Below are positions 34,516 to 43,668 of a stretch of 64,000 nucleotides of DNA, in pieces; within the stretch, counting starts at the first letter, position 1, and each line of letters opens with the position of its first letter. The stretch covers positions 682,001-746,000 of the forward strand of contig CAVPMA010000015.1 of the NCBI GenBank assembly GCA_963706315.1, read 5' to 3'. The notes below the pieces were generated by a model. The model made no database searches. It was not told the DNA's origin and saw only the letters and a list, made by a program, of their open reading frames with translations. Origin of the DNA: CALMEC01 sp963706315 (GTDB lineage Bacteria > Actinomycetota > Thermoleophilia > Miltoncostaeales > Miltoncostaeaceae). The position numbers and the translations under genes are program-made.

Positions 34516-36349
34516 GTGACTACCCGAGCCGATCTCCGCAACGTCGCCATCGTCGCCCATGTCGACCACGGCAAGACCACCCTCGTCGACGCCATGCTTT
34601 GGCAGTCCGGCGCGTTCCGGGCCAACGAGCAGGTCAACGAGCGCGTCATGGACTCCATGGACCTGGAGCGCGAGAAGGGCATCACGATCCTCGCGAAGAA
34701 CACCGCCGTCCGGCACAACGGGATCAAGATCAACATCGTCGACACCCCCGGGCACGCCGACTTCGGCGGGGAGGTGGAGCGCGGCCTGCACATGGTCGAC
34801 GGCGTCCTGCTGCTCGTCGACGCGAGCGAAGGTCCGCTGCCGCAGACCCGGTTCGTGCTGCGAAAGGCGCTCGAGGCGCGGCTCCCCGTCGTGCTCGTCG
34901 TGAACAAGGTCGACCGGCCCGACGCCCGCATCGGCCAGGTCGTCGACGAGGTGTACGAGCTCTTCCTCGACCTCGACGCCGACGAGACCCAGATCGAATT
35001 CCCGATCGTCTACTGCAACGCCAGGGCCGGCCGGGCGTCGCTCACGCCCGACGAGCAGGGCACCGACCTCGAGCCGCTGTTCGCCACGCTCGCCGAGCAC
35101 ATCCCAGCGCCCACCTATACCGAGGGCGCGCCGCTGCAGGCCCTGGTCACCAACCTCGCCGCGTCGAAGTACGTCGGGCGCCTCGCGATCTGCCGCGTGC
35201 ACGAGGGCACGATCGCACGCGGGGGGACCGTCGCCTGGTGCCGGCGCGACGGCAGCATCGAACGGGTCAAGGTGAGCGAGCTGTACGTCACCGAGGAGCT
35301 CGAGCGCGTGCAGGTCGACGAGGCGGGGCCGGGCGAGATCATCGAGGTGGCGGGCCTGCCGGAGGTGACCATCGGCGAGACGCTCGCCGACCCGGAGACG
35401 CCGGTGCCGCTGCCGGTCATCGCCGTCGACGAGCCCAGCCTGTCGATCACCATCGGCATCAACACCTCCCCGCTGGCCGGTCGCGACGGCACGAAGCTCA
35501 CCGCCCGCAACGTGCAGGAGCGACTGGAGCAGGAACTGGTGGGCAACGTCGCGCTGCGCGTCCTTCCCACCGCCCGCCCCGACACCTGGGAGGTGCAGGG
35601 CCGCGGCGAGCTGCAGCTGGCGGTGCTCGTGGAGACCATGCGCCGCGAGGGCTTCGAACTGACGGTCGGCAAGCCGCAGGTCCTGACCCGCGACATCGAC
35701 GGGACCATCCACGAACCGGTCGAGCTCGTCTCGATCGACGTGCCCGAGGATCTCCTCGGGTGTCGTCACCCAGCTCCTCGCCTTGCGCAAGGGACAGCTC
35801 AAGGAGATCGTGAACCACGGCACCGGCTGGGTGCGGATGGAGTACCTGGTCCCAGCGCGCGGCCTCGTCGGGTTCCGCACCGAGTTCCTCACCGAGACCC
35901 GCGGGACCGGCCTGCTGCACCACGTCTTCGACCGGTGGGCGCCGTGGTTCGGCGAGATCCGGACCCGCCCTCGGGGAAGCCTGGTGGCCGACCGCACGGG
36001 CGTCACCACCACGTTCGCCCTGTTCAGCCTGCAGGAGCGCGGGACGCTCTTCGTCGGGCCGGGGGAGGATGTCTACGAGGGCGCGATCATCGGTGAGAAC
36101 GGCCGGGGCGACGATCTCGACGTCAACCCCACCAAGGAGAAGAAGCTCACGAACATCCGCTCCTCCACCGCCGAGGAGCTCGTGCGGCTCGTGCCGCCCC
36201 GGCTCATGTCGCTCGACCAGGCCATGGAGTTCGTGCGCGACGACGAGTGCGTCGAAGTCACCCCCGAGCGGGTGCGGCTGCGGAAGGTCGAGCTCGTGGC
36301 CCACGCACGGGCCAAGCTCGCGAAGCGGGGCGCGCCGACACCGGCGTAG
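34516..36349 (+). pseudogene. typA: TypA/BipA translational GTPase with a 1-nt frameshift
   Basis: The ribosome-binding stress GTPase TypA, about 610 residues. G motifs are AHVDHGKTTLVDAM, GITI, DTPGHADF and NKVDRPDA. The elongation-factor domains follow, with DIDGTIHEPVELVSIDVPED near residue 410. At 35757-35760 one extra G in CTCGGGTGTCGTC shifts the frame; the remainder (VVTQLLALRKGQLKEIVNHG to LAKRGAPTPA) is perfect in the next frame. The start is the GTG at 34516, giving VTTRADLRNVAIVAHV. With a single lesion in a short G run and both halves pristine, a sequencing error is at least as likely as real loss. Confidence 0.85.
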
Positions 36350-36378
36350 CCCCGACGCCGGTCACGCCTGGCGGGCCG

Positions 36379-37068
36379 TCAGGCGGCGGGACGGACGAAC
36401 AGGCCTTCGGCCGCGGAGTCGCTGATCGCGCGCTCCGCACCTTCGACGCGCACCTTGATCTGGTGGGCGGCGCGACGGTAGTCGAGCACCTCCACCCGCT
36501 TGCCCGGGACGAACCCCTCGTCGTAGAACCAGTTGAGGAGGTCCCCATCGTGCTCCGCGAGCCGCACGACGTCCACGGTCACGCCGGGCTCGACATCCGA
36601 CAGGGGCAGGAGCTCACGGTTCTCGATCTGTTCGGTCGCCGTGTCGATCGGCCAGCCGTGGGGGCAGCGGTCGGGGTGGCCGAGCCGCTCGCTCATGCGC
36701 TCCACCATGTCGTCGGTAAACGCCTCGCCGATCTCGTCGGCATGCACGTGGGACTCGGCCGGGCTGTAGCCCATGAAGTCGGTGAGGAACCGCTCCACCA
36801 GCCGGTGCTTGCGCACGACCCGCTGTGCCCGCTCCACGCCGGCCTCCGTGAGGATGGCCTCCTTGTGCTCACCGCGGTGCACGAGATCATCGGCCTCGAG
36901 CCGCTTGAGCATCTCGCCGGCGGACGCCCGCGACACGCCGAGCATGTTCGCCACGCGCGATGCGATGGCGGCGGAATCGGTGGCCGGCGCGTACTCCCCG
37001 ATCGGGAACGCCAGGAAGTAGATCGTCTCGAGGTACTCGTCGACGGAGTGGCTCTGATGGTGCGCCAT
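36379..37068 (-). CDS. DtxR/MntR-family metal-dependent repressor
   Basis: A repressor of about 230 residues. The winged helix spans SVDEYLETIYFLAF to SRVANMLGVSRASAGEMLKR, followed by the dimerisation domain with metal ligands (HRLVERFLTDFMGYSPAESH, VHADEIGEAFTDDMVERMSE, HPDRCPHGWPI). An FeoA/SH3-like C-terminal domain ends the protein. It senses Fe(II) or Mn(II) and blocks transport or storage promoters. The ATG at 37068 is preferred; a GTG two codons upstream (37074) is possible. No metal transporter gene is adjacent. Confidence 0.88.
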   Translation of the reverse strand: MAHHQSHSVDEYLETIYFLAFPIGEYAPATDSAAIASRVANMLGVSRASAGEMLKRLEADDLVHRGEHKEAILTEAGVERAQRVVRKHRLVERFLTDFMGYSPAESHVHADEIGEAFTDDMVERMSERLGHPDRCPHGWPIDTATEQIENRELLPLSDVEPGVTVDVVRLAEHDGDLLNWFYDEGFVPGKRVEVLDYRRAAHQIKVRVEGAERAISDSAAEGLFVRPAA

Positions 37069-37135
37069 TGCCACTGACGCTAGCAGGACCGGTACCCGGT
37101 CGGCGATCGATGCGACCCGCCGGCGAGGGTGACGG

Positions 37136-37167
37136 GCCGTCCCGCGACGGGGGCCTCGCGGGACGGC
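37136..37167. terminator. Hairpin between OsmC gene and DtxR gene
   Basis: An 11-bp perfect inverted repeat (GCCGTCCCGCG at 37136-37146 and CGCGGGACGGC at 37157-37167) with a 10-nt loop lies 12 bp after the minus-strand osmC stop. There is no T tract. It probably acts as an intrinsic terminator of the osmC transcript. Confidence 0.5.
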
Positions 37168-37178
37168 CGACAGATCAC

Positions 37179-37610
37179 TCAGGCCAGGCGCGCATCGACC
37201 GACAGCTCGACATTGCCCTTGAGCGCCTGCGAGACGGGGCAGCCGTCCTTCGCCGCGTTCGCCGCCGCGACGAAGCCCGCCTCGTCGACGCCGGGTACCC
37301 GGCCGACGACCGTCAGGACCGAGCGGGTGATGCCCGTGCCGGGCACGAAGGTCACCGTTGCGCTCGCCTTCAGCTCGTCCGGCGGCGTCCCCGCCTCGGC
37401 GAGGCCGTGCGACAGCGCCATGCAGTAGCAGGCGGCGTGGGCCGCGGCGATGAGCTCCTCGGGGCTGGTGCGTCCGTTGGGCTCCTCCGACCGCGATGCC
37501 CAGCTCACGTCGAGCGGCCCGAACGCACCGCTGGTGACCGAGTCGATTGTCCCCGCGCCGTGGAGCAGGTCCCCGTTCCAGGTGGCCGCGGCATGCCGGT
37601 CAGTTGCCAT
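37179..37610 (-). CDS. OsmC-family peroxiredoxin-like protein
   Basis: A 143-residue OsmC/Ohr-type hydroperoxide reductase. The two catalytic cysteines are in AHAACYCMALSHGLAEAG and KDGCPVSQALKG, spaced as in OsmC. It opens MATDRHAAATWNGDLLHGAG, and GPLDVSWASRSEEPNGRTSP EELIA is a standard OsmC region. A GGAGG site precedes the ATG. The enzyme detoxifies organic hydroperoxides using lipoyl or thiol reductants. Confidence 0.9.
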   Translation of the reverse strand: MATDRHAAATWNGDLLHGAGTIDSVTSGAFGPLDVSWASRSEEPNGRTSPEELIAAAHAACYCMALSHGLAEAGTPPDELKASATVTFVPGTGITRSVLTVVGRVPGVDEAGFVAAANAAKDGCPVSQALKGNVELSVDARLA

Positions 37611-37714
37611 GATCCGTCCTCCAGTCTCGTGGGCCGCGTCGTCGTGGGCCGGCGCGCGGCGTGGGTCGAAGGGTACCCGCGTCGCTCAGGGGTGAGCAAT
37701 CGGGAACGGGTTGG

Positions 37715-37903
37715 TCACGGGCCGGGCCGGACGCCCCGCGCACGGGAATGACCCGCTCGCGGATGGCGTGGCGCAGCCGCGCGGAGGCGTTCGAGCTCCT
37801 GCCGCTCGTCCGGTTGCAAGGCGCTGCCGACGTGCTGCGTCTCCACCTCGCGGAGGCTCTCGCGGTTCCGTTCCGCGAGCTCCTTCCCGGCTGGGGTCAG
37901 GCG
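37715..37903 (-). pseudogene. C-terminal remnant of a MarR-family regulator
   Basis: The frame downstream of the aminotransferase reads RLTPAGKELAERNRESLREV, then ETQHVGSALQPDERQELERL. This is the wing end and dimerisation helix of a MarR repressor. The helix-turn-helix part is absent, and the last residues (PRHPRAGHSRARG) look frameshifted. It overlaps the last two codons of the aminotransferase and has no start codon of its own. Confidence 0.5.
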
Positions 37904-38718
37904 ACGGGGGCGGCGTCGACGGGCTCGACCTTCGTGAGGATGTGCGCCCTGACGGCAACCACCACGGCGGTCGTCCGGGGCGCCGCCGGGTCGAACTCCG
38001 CGACCCCGGTGATCGTTCGCACGGGCACGATCTGCTGGACGCTCGAGATCACGAAGGCGCCGTCGGCGTCCGCGAGGCGCTCGACCGTCATCTCGCGCTC
38101 GGCCGTCGCGACCGCCTCGATCACGACCCTGCGCGTGATCGAGTCGAGCACGCCGGCGTCGAGCGGGGGGAATACGAGCGTGTCACCTTCGAGCCACGCG
38201 AATGACCAGATGGGGCCCTCCAGGATCACCCGGTCGTCGGCCCGGTAGAGGAGTGCGTCGTCAGCGCCGCCTTCCCTCGCGATGCGCTGCGCGCGCATGT
38301 TGGCCGCGTAGGAGAGCGTCTTGACGCCGACCAGGAGCGGCGTGACCCGGTGCGCGACCGGCATGAGGTCGAGCGAGGCGCGCGGTGCGGGGAGCGGCTC
38401 TTCCCGCCAGATGCGCTGCCCGCCGCGCGTGATGATGAGTCGCACGGCGCAGTCCGGGGCAACGGTCGCCTCGCAGAACACCGCCATCTCGGCTCGAAGC
38501 TGCTCCACGTCGACGGGGATCCCGCTGCCGTCGCCCGAGCGCGCGAGCCGCTCGAGGTGTGCCTCCGGTGTGCGGGGCCTGCGGCCGTACATGCGCATTC
38601 CCTCGAAGATGCCGTCGCCGCGGACGAGTCCGTCGTCCAGCGCAACGCGGACGGGCGCCCCGGGGGGCACGAGCGCACCATCGATCATGATTGCCAGCGG
38701 ATTTCCGTTCGTGGTCAT
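37897..38718 (-). CDS. Fold-type IV PLP aminotransferase / aminodeoxychorismate lyase-like
   Basis: A 273-residue PLP enzyme of the BCAT/ADCL/D-amino-acid transaminase family. Landmarks are LDDGLVRGDGIFEGMRMYGR, the probable PLP-binding Lys in LLVGVKTLSYAANMRAQRIA and the phosphate-binding end of EREMTVERLADADGAFVISS. The ATG at 38718 gives MTTNGNPLAIMIDGALVPPG. Which substrate it uses (branched-chain, D-alanine or aminodeoxychorismate) is not clear. Its 3' end abuts a MarR remnant. Confidence 0.8.
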   Translation of the reverse strand: MTTNGNPLAIMIDGALVPPGAPVRVALDDGLVRGDGIFEGMRMYGRRPRTPEAHLERLARSGDGSGIPVDVEQLRAEMAVFCEATVAPDCAVRLIITRGGQRIWREEPLPAPRASLDLMPVAHRVTPLLVGVKTLSYAANMRAQRIAREGGADDALLYRADDRVILEGPIWSFAWLEGDTLVFPPLDAGVLDSITRRVVIEAVATAEREMTVERLADADGAFVISSVQQIVPVRTITGVAEFDPAAPRTTAVVVAVRAHILTKVEPVDAAPVA

Positions 38719-38782
38719 AGAATGACGGTAGCAAGGGCCCGTCCGTCCACCCAGCAACCGCCATTACAGCCCACACCGCCCG

Positions 38783-39454
38783 TCAGGACAGGATGTTGAC
38801 CGCCCGGGCGGTGACGAGCACCACGATCAGCAGCGACGCGAACGACTGCGCCGCCATCAGCACCTTGGCTCGGGCCGTGAGCGGCATCGTGTCGGTCGGG
38901 CTGAACGCGGTGCCGTTCGTGAACGAGGTGTAGAGGTAGTCGACGAACCGGGGCGACCAGTCCGGCCCGGCGACGTCCTCCTTCACGTCCATCTGCGGGA
39001 ACAGGAAGTCGGGCAGCCCGCCGGCGCGGGCCGCGCGCAGGTGCGGTCCGCCCCGGTCGAGCTCCCAATAGCAGAGGCCGAGCGCGATGACGTTCTCGAT
39101 CCAGACCACCAGGGCGGCGCGCAGGAGCGGCAAGCCGGTGACCGCGGGCCGGTCGAGCACCGGCCACTGGAGGAGCCCGTCGACGAGCAGGCAGAGGGTG
39201 ATGAGGTTGCCGATCGCGACGAGCAGGATCAGCCCGATCGCCGCGAGACGCAGCCAGCGGGCCTCATCCTCCGCGCGGTACCGCGAGTACGACGTCAGCA
39301 CGACGAGCGGGACCGCCACGAGTATCGGGGCGAGGTAGTTGGGGCCGAGCGTAAACGACTCCGGCAGCCACAGGTAGATCGCGGCGCCGGCGAGCACCGC
39401 CAGCGATGCCGGCCAGCGCGGTTCCCTGCGTGACTCGACGAGGGCGGAGCGCAC
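38783..39454 (-). CDS. Membrane protein resembling DUF1345/ion-channel-like family
   Basis: A 223-residue membrane protein with about six helices (LAVLAGAAIYLWLPESF, IGLILLVAIGNLITLCLLVD). The C-terminal segment VDYLYTSFTNGTAFSPTDTM followed by SFASLLIVVLVTARAVNIL resembles the pore-loop and last helix of DUF1345 and two-helix potassium-channel-like proteins. Start GTG. It lies 9 bp downstream of the padR gene and is probably in its operon. Function unknown. Confidence 0.6.
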   Translation of the reverse strand: MRSALVESRREPRWPASLAVLAGAAIYLWLPESFTLGPNYLAPILVAVPLVVLTSYSRYRAEDEARWLRLAAIGLILLVAIGNLITLCLLVDGLLQWPVLDRPAVTGLPLLRAALVVWIENVIALGLCYWELDRGGPHLRAARAGGLPDFLFPQMDVKEDVAGPDWSPRFVDYLYTSFTNGTAFSPTDTMPLTARAKVLMAAQSFASLLIVVLVTARAVNILS

Positions 39455-39463
39455 GCGTCTACG

Positions 39464-40024
39464 CTACCTCGGACGCTCGGCGTCCTCGCTCCCGGTCCCG
39501 AACTCGCGCTCCACCTCGTCGAGCCAGTCCTCGTGCGCCTTGACGATCCGCCGTGCCAGTCGATGGTTGAGCCGCAGGTAGCGCTCACGGTGCGGGATCT
39601 GGTCGGCGACCGCCTCGGCGGTGTCGATCTGGGCGTTCAGGTCGGCGATCTCCCCGCGCAGGCTTGCAAGGCTGGCGACCACGGCCTCCTCGCCGACGAG
39701 GTCGGCTGCGAGCAGGCGCCACGCCGGCTCGAGCTGGAGCCGCGAGAACCCCGACGGCTCGCTCATCCAGACGGCGAGCGCGTCACGGCCCTTGCGCGTC
39801 AGGGAGTAGTGCGTGCGCTCACGGGTCTTGCCTGGCTTCTTCTGCGACGACAGGTACCCCAGCTGCGCGAGACGCTTCGGTTCCGCATACCACTGGCTGT
39901 CGGCGAAGGTGATGTAGACGCGCCCCTGGCGCGCCATCCGCATGAGGTCGTGCGGTCCGGCGCCGTCGCGACCGACCAGCACGAGGACCACATACGAGAA
40001 CGGCGTCAGTTCGGATCTTGACAT
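39464..40024 (-). CDS. PadR-family transcriptional regulator
   Basis: A 186-residue PadR protein with a winged helix (SELTPFSYVVLVLVGRDGAG, ADSQWYAEPKRLAQLGYLSS, RTHYSLTRKGRDALAVWMSE) and a long C-terminal coiled helix (LRGEIADLNAQIDTAEAVAD). Divergent from the cupin gene at 40087 across 62 bp with two palindromic sites. The family represses nearby detoxification or transport genes on ligand binding. Likely autoregulated and controlling the cupin. Confidence 0.85.
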   Translation of the reverse strand: MSRSELTPFSYVVLVLVGRDGAGPHDLMRMARQGRVYITFADSQWYAEPKRLAQLGYLSSQKKPGKTRERTHYSLTRKGRDALAVWMSEPSGFSRLQLEPAWRLLAADLVGEEAVVASLASLRGEIADLNAQIDTAEAVADQIPHRERYLRLNHRLARRIVKAHEDWLDEVEREFGTGSEDAERPR

Positions 40025-40026
40025 AG

Positions 40027-40066
40027 CTCTGATTCGGAGTTATAGATAGAAACTCTGTTTCGGAGT
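40027..40066. promoter_or_regulatory. Two tandem palindromic operators between padR and cupin genes
   Basis: CTCTGATTCGGAGT (40027-40040) and CTCTGTTTCGGAGT (40053-40066) differ at one base and start 26 bp apart. Each is an interrupted palindrome (CTC-n7-GAG), with an AT-rich TATAGATAGA between them that could be a -10 region. Position between divergent padR and cupin genes suggests PadR binding, repressing both. Inferred from symmetry and duplication only. Confidence 0.55.
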
Positions 40067-40086
40067 CTACTGATCTGGAGGCATCC

Positions 40087-40560
40087 ATGTCCGCCACCAC
40101 CGTGATGACCGAACGACGCTGGTTCCTCGACACGCTCGTCGTGATCCGCGTCTCCCATGACACCGGCGACGACGGCATCAGCGTCATCGAGTCGTTCGCG
40201 CCGTACGGGGACTCGCCCCCGCTCCACGTCCACCGCAACGAGGACGAGCTCTTCCACCTTCTCGACGGCACCATGCGGTTCCACGTCGGGGACGACGAGC
40301 TCGTGGCCGATGCGGGCGACGTCTTTCTCGCGCCGAAGGGCATCCCGCACACGTACCGGGTCGAGTCGGTCGAGGGCGCGCGCTGGGTGGTCACGACGAC
40401 CGGCGGCGACTTCGAGGCGATGGTTCGCGCGGCCAGCCGTCCCGCCGATCGCCACGCGCTGCCCGAGCCCAACGGCCCGCCCACGCCCGACCAGCAGGCC
40501 GCGCTCGCGGCCGTCTGCCAGGCGAACGGCATCGACCTGGTCGGCCCGCCGCTGCATTAG
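40087..40560 (+). CDS. Cupin-domain protein
   Basis: A 157-residue single-cupin protein. Motif 1 is SPPLHVHRNEDELFHLLDGT and motif 2 is GDVFLAPKGIPHTYRVES, with the metal-binding His and Glu residues in place. It ends GIDLVGPPLH, as does its paralogue at 58.5 kb (GIEILGPPG). A GGAGG site precedes the ATG. It may be a dioxygenase or an isomerase, or just bind a small ligand. Controlled by the divergent PadR, by position. Confidence 0.85.
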   Translation: MSATTVMTERRWFLDTLVVIRVSHDTGDDGISVIESFAPYGDSPPLHVHRNEDELFHLLDGTMRFHVGDDELVADAGDVFLAPKGIPHTYRVESVEGARWVVTTTGGDFEAMVRAASRPADRHALPEPNGPPTPDQQAALAAVCQANGIDLVGPPLH

Positions 40561-40580
40561 ACTTCCCGCGCCCCAGCCCC

Positions 40581-40602
40581 GCGCCCGCAAGCGTGCGGGC
40601 GC
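40581..40602. terminator. Bidirectional hairpin between cupin and methyltransferase genes
   Basis: GCGCCCGCA (40581-40589) and TGCGGGCGC (40594-40602) form a 9-bp stem with a 4-nt loop in the 53-bp gap between convergent genes. No T tract follows on either side. Location supports a shared terminator. Confidence 0.5.
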
Positions 40603-40613
40603 ACCGGGCCCGC

Positions 40614-41441
40614 TCAGCCCGGCCGGCGGGACACGACCGCGAGCACCTCCGCCGGCAGCGCGATGCCGTCGCCGTCGTCGCTCACGACCTCAACGACCCG
40701 CCCGGTCATCTCGTCCCAGGCGGATGCCCGAGCCGCTTCGTCAAGCCGATTCTGGAACAGCCCGGCCAGCGGACCCGCGAGGATCGCGCCGGAGACGGCC
40801 TCCTGGACGTCCGCGTAGCGCATCGGGGCGTCCAGCGTCACGGACGTCTCCACCTCGAGGCCGGCCTGGTCGAGCATCCGCGCCAGCACCCCGGGTAGGC
40901 CGTAGAAGAACATCATCGGGCACACCGATGAGTAGTAGCCGGCGCGTGACTCGACGATGTCGATGACCGGCGACCACCACACGCGGTCGTGCCGGCCCCA
41001 CACGAGCGTGAGCATCCGTCCCCCGGGCCGCAGCACCCGGGCCATGTGCCCGACCGCCGCGAGAGCGTCGTAGCAGTACATGAGGGTGAAGCTCGAGGTG
41101 ACGATGTCGAACGCCCCGTCCGGGCGCGACAGGCGCTCCGCGTCGTCCTCGTCGAACGTCAGCCGCGCCACGTCCGGCCAGCGTTCCCTCGCGCGTTCGA
41201 CCATCGCCGGCGAGAAGTCGACGCCGATCACGGTGCCGCTCCCGATCCGGCCGGCGAGGGCCACCGACGTGTGGCCCGGCCCGCAGCCGATGTCCAGGGC
41301 GACCGCTGTGTCCGGGGGATCGAGCAGGTCCAGGCCGCGCTCGGTGTACGCCGTCGTCCGCTCTGCCCACAGCTCGTCGTAGGTGGTCGCCACGCGGCCC
41401 CATGCATTGCGCATCCCAGTCTTCTCGGCGGGTTCGATCAT
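40614..41441 (-). CDS. Class I SAM-dependent methyltransferase
   Basis: A 275-residue methyltransferase of the UbiE-like group with motif I ALDIGCGPGHTSVALAGRIG, post-I VIGVDFSPAMVERARER, motif II FDIVTSSFTLMYCYD and motif III LRPGGRMLTLVWG. The ATG at 41441 gives MIEPAEKTGMRNAWGRVATT, where substrate-binding helices normally begin. Substrate unknown. Convergent with the cupin and divergent from the SRPBCC-like membrane protein. Confidence 0.82.
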   Translation of the reverse strand: MIEPAEKTGMRNAWGRVATTYDELWAERTTAYTERGLDLLDPPDTAVALDIGCGPGHTSVALAGRIGSGTVIGVDFSPAMVERARERWPDVARLTFDEDDAERLSRPDGAFDIVTSSFTLMYCYDALAAVGHMARVLRPGGRMLTLVWGRHDRVWWSPVIDIVESRAGYYSSVCPMMFFYGLPGVLARMLDQAGLEVETSVTLDAPMRYADVQEAVSGAILAGPLAGLFQNRLDEAARASAWDEMTGRVVEVVSDDGDGIALPAEVLAVVSRRPG

Positions 41442-41607
41442 TGGGGCTCCGGTTCGGTGGGACTGTGTCGATAGCGAACCACATTGCGCCGTGGCTGTCA
41501 CGCGCCCGGGATTCCCCGAACACCGGGGCGGGGTTTCCCGGATGGCGGCCTGTCCGCGTCGTCGCGAGACTCGAAGCGACGCCGCGTTCGACGACCGAGG
41601 AGACACC

Positions 41608-42372
41608 ATGAGCGTCATGCACGAACCCGCACAGGCCGACGCGGCCGCGGCACCGGCCGCGACACCGGGGTCGCCGCTCGACGTCGTCCGCGCCTTCTCC
41701 GTGATCCTGGCGGCTCCCCTCCTGATCAGCGGCGTGGTGATCGCGGCGATCGCCCGGCTCGCGGGCGCTGCGGTGCGCCGTCGCCGCCCGCCCGCCTCAG
41801 CGGTGATGACGGGCGTCGCGCTGGCCGCATTCGCCTGGCGGGTGCGACCGTGGATGCTCGCCTGGGGCAGCACCCCCGAGGAGCGCGCGCGGACGCTGCC
41901 GGGCGACGAGTTCGCGCCGGGCGCGCCCGGTCGGTCCACCCGGGCGGTGACGATCGAGGCCCCCGCGACGTCGGTGTGGCCCTGGGTCGCCCAGCTCGGC
42001 CAGGACCGCGGTGGGTTCTACAGCTACTCGTGGCTCGAGAACCTGGCCGGCTGCAGGATGACGAACGCCGATCGCGTCCACCCGGAGTGGCAGCACCGAG
42101 CCGTCGGCGACACGGTGCTGCTGCACCCGGCGAACGGCCTCAGGGTCACCCGGTTCGAGCCGGGCCGCGTCCTGGCCCTGGAAGGCTGGGGCGCCTTCGT
42201 CGTCGAGCCTGACGGCCCCGGCCGTACGCGGCTGCTCGCCCGCGCCCACTCCCAGCGCGGGCTGGCGCCACGGCTCATGACCCTGCTGATCGAAGTGCCG
42301 CATTTCGTCATGGAGCGGCGGATGCTGCTCGGCATCAAGGAGCGCGCCGAGCGCGCCATCCGGAGTCGGTAG
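41608..42372 (+). CDS. Membrane-anchored SRPBCC-like protein
   Basis: A 254-residue protein with an N-terminal hydrophobic segment (VIAAIARLAGAAVRRRR and the preceding stretch ILAAPLLISGVV). The soluble part starts TRAVTIEAPATSVWPWVAQL and continues FYSYSWLENLAGCRMTNADR. The latter pattern is common in START-like SRPBCC proteins of actinobacteria. The role is unknown; ligand or lipid binding at the membrane is the family expectation. An adequate ribosome site (CGAGGAGA) precedes the ATG. Confidence 0.65.
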   Translation: MSVMHEPAQADAAAAPAATPGSPLDVVRAFSVILAAPLLISGVVIAAIARLAGAAVRRRRPPASAVMTGVALAAFAWRVRPWMLAWGSTPEERARTLPGDEFAPGAPGRSTRAVTIEAPATSVWPWVAQLGQDRGGFYSYSWLENLAGCRMTNADRVHPEWQHRAVGDTVLLHPANGLRVTRFEPGRVLALEGWGAFVVEPDGPGRTRLLARAHSQRGLAPRLMTLLIEVPHFVMERRMLLGIKERAERAIRSR

Positions 42373-42428
42373 TCGCCCGCAGCCCGCCTCCGTGCGAGGC
42401 GCCGGGGCGCGCGGGCGGCCGCGGCTCG

Positions 42429-42924
42429 ATGCTCGCCGCCTCGGCGTTCCTCGCGAACGGCTTGGAGGCGGAGTCGATCCGCCAGGTCGTTCACGATGCG
42501 GTCGCCGCGAACCGCACCTTCAACCGCCTGATCCAGGGCTTCATTGGGCTCGGCACTCATCGTCGGCGTCGCCGCCCTCGGGGTGATCAGCGCGCGGTCC
42601 GTCGTGGAGCGCCGGCAGCAGATCGGCATGCTGCGGGCGATCGGCTTCCGCCGGAGCATGGTGCGCGACGCGTTCCTGCTCGAATCGTCGCTCGTGGCGG
42701 TCACGGCAATCGTGGTCGGCACCGGCCTCGGCGTCCTACTCGCGAAGAACATCATCGACGACTCCCGCTCGCAGCCGAGCTGGGAGAACCTCGAGATGGT
42801 CGTGCCGTGGCGCAATCTCACCGTGATCTTCCTCACGGTCTACGTGGTCGCGCTCCTCGCGACGCTCGCGCCCGCCCGGCGGGCGGCACGGATCGAGCCG
42901 GCCGAGGCGCTGCGCTACCAGTAG
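42429..42924 (+). pseudogene. C-terminal remnant of an FtsX-type ABC permease
   Basis: SIRQVVHDAVAANRTFNRLI in one frame, then a shift near 42550 to LIVGVAALGVISARSVVERR, QQIGMLRAIGFRRSMVRDAF and AARRAARIEPAEALRYQ. These are the last three helices and the EALRYQ end of a MacB/FtsX permease. The first helix, the periplasmic domain and the partner ATPase are missing. A frameshifted leftover. Confidence 0.75.
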
Positions 42925-43066
42925 GGCGCCGCCCGCCGGCGCCTGCGCCGGTGTCGCGGTGGTGATCGGCGTTCTGTCGCCCGCGCGACAGACGTATCGC
43001 GTCGCCTCGTCGATCCTCATGTTGCACAAAGGGCCACGCACCCGCGCAACACCGAAGGAGCCCGAC

Positions 43067-43522
43067 ATGACGCCGACCACACTCATCCACCGGACCGCCG
43101 ACACCTCCCGCCCGGCGGCGGCCCGCACGGTACGGCACAGCGCGAGCGTCGCGGCCGACCTCGACGAGCTTCTCCGTGTGCGCGAGGCGCTGGCGTCGGC
43201 GCTCCGCCGGAGTGGATGGAACGAGGAGGACGCCTTCCGCGTCCTGATCTCCGCCGACGAGGCGTTCGCCAACGCGCTGAGCCACGGGTCCGACGGCGCC
43301 GGCACCATTCGCGCCGCGTTCCGGGTGACCTCGACCACGGCCACCGTCATCGTGGCCGACCGCAACCGTGCCGGCGCGGAGGCTCCCGCACTGCCGGCGA
43401 TCCCCCCTGAGGCAAGCGAGCATGGGCGCGGGCTCATTCTGATGCGCGCCCTCGCCGACCGCATGCTCGTGCGCGGCGGTCCCCGCGGCACGGCCGTGGC
43501 GCTCGCCTTCACGATCGCCTGA
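43067..43522 (+). CDS. Anti-sigma-type histidine-kinase-like ATPase (RsbW family)
   Basis: A 151-residue HATPase_c protein. The N box is LISADEAFANALSHG, the glycine box HGRGLILMRALADRMLV and the end GGPRGTAVALAFTI. These match RsbW/SpoIIAB-type kinases that bind a sigma factor and phosphorylate an anti-anti-sigma protein. No sigma factor or STAS protein gene is adjacent, so the partner is encoded elsewhere. AAGGAG lies 7 nt before the ATG. Confidence 0.8.
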   Translation: MTPTTLIHRTADTSRPAAARTVRHSASVAADLDELLRVREALASALRRSGWNEEDAFRVLISADEAFANALSHGSDGAGTIRAAFRVTSTTATVIVADRNRAGAEAPALPAIPPEASEHGRGLILMRALADRMLVRGGPRGTAVALAFTIA

Positions 43523-43668
43523 TGCGCCTCGGCGCCGCGTCGTCGATCGGCCGGATCGCTCAGCCACCTCTCAGGGAACGCACAGGAGCCCGCGAGGGTG
43601 GCCATCTATCGTCCCGACCCAGCAACCATCGGACGCCGGCGCCCGGGCATGGCGAAGGAGGAGTCGAG

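Noticed and set aside
34501..36012. 503-codon minus-strand frame opposite typA
   Set aside because: Shadow of the typA coding strand; low-complexity Asp/Glu/Arg/Leu composition and no ribosome site.
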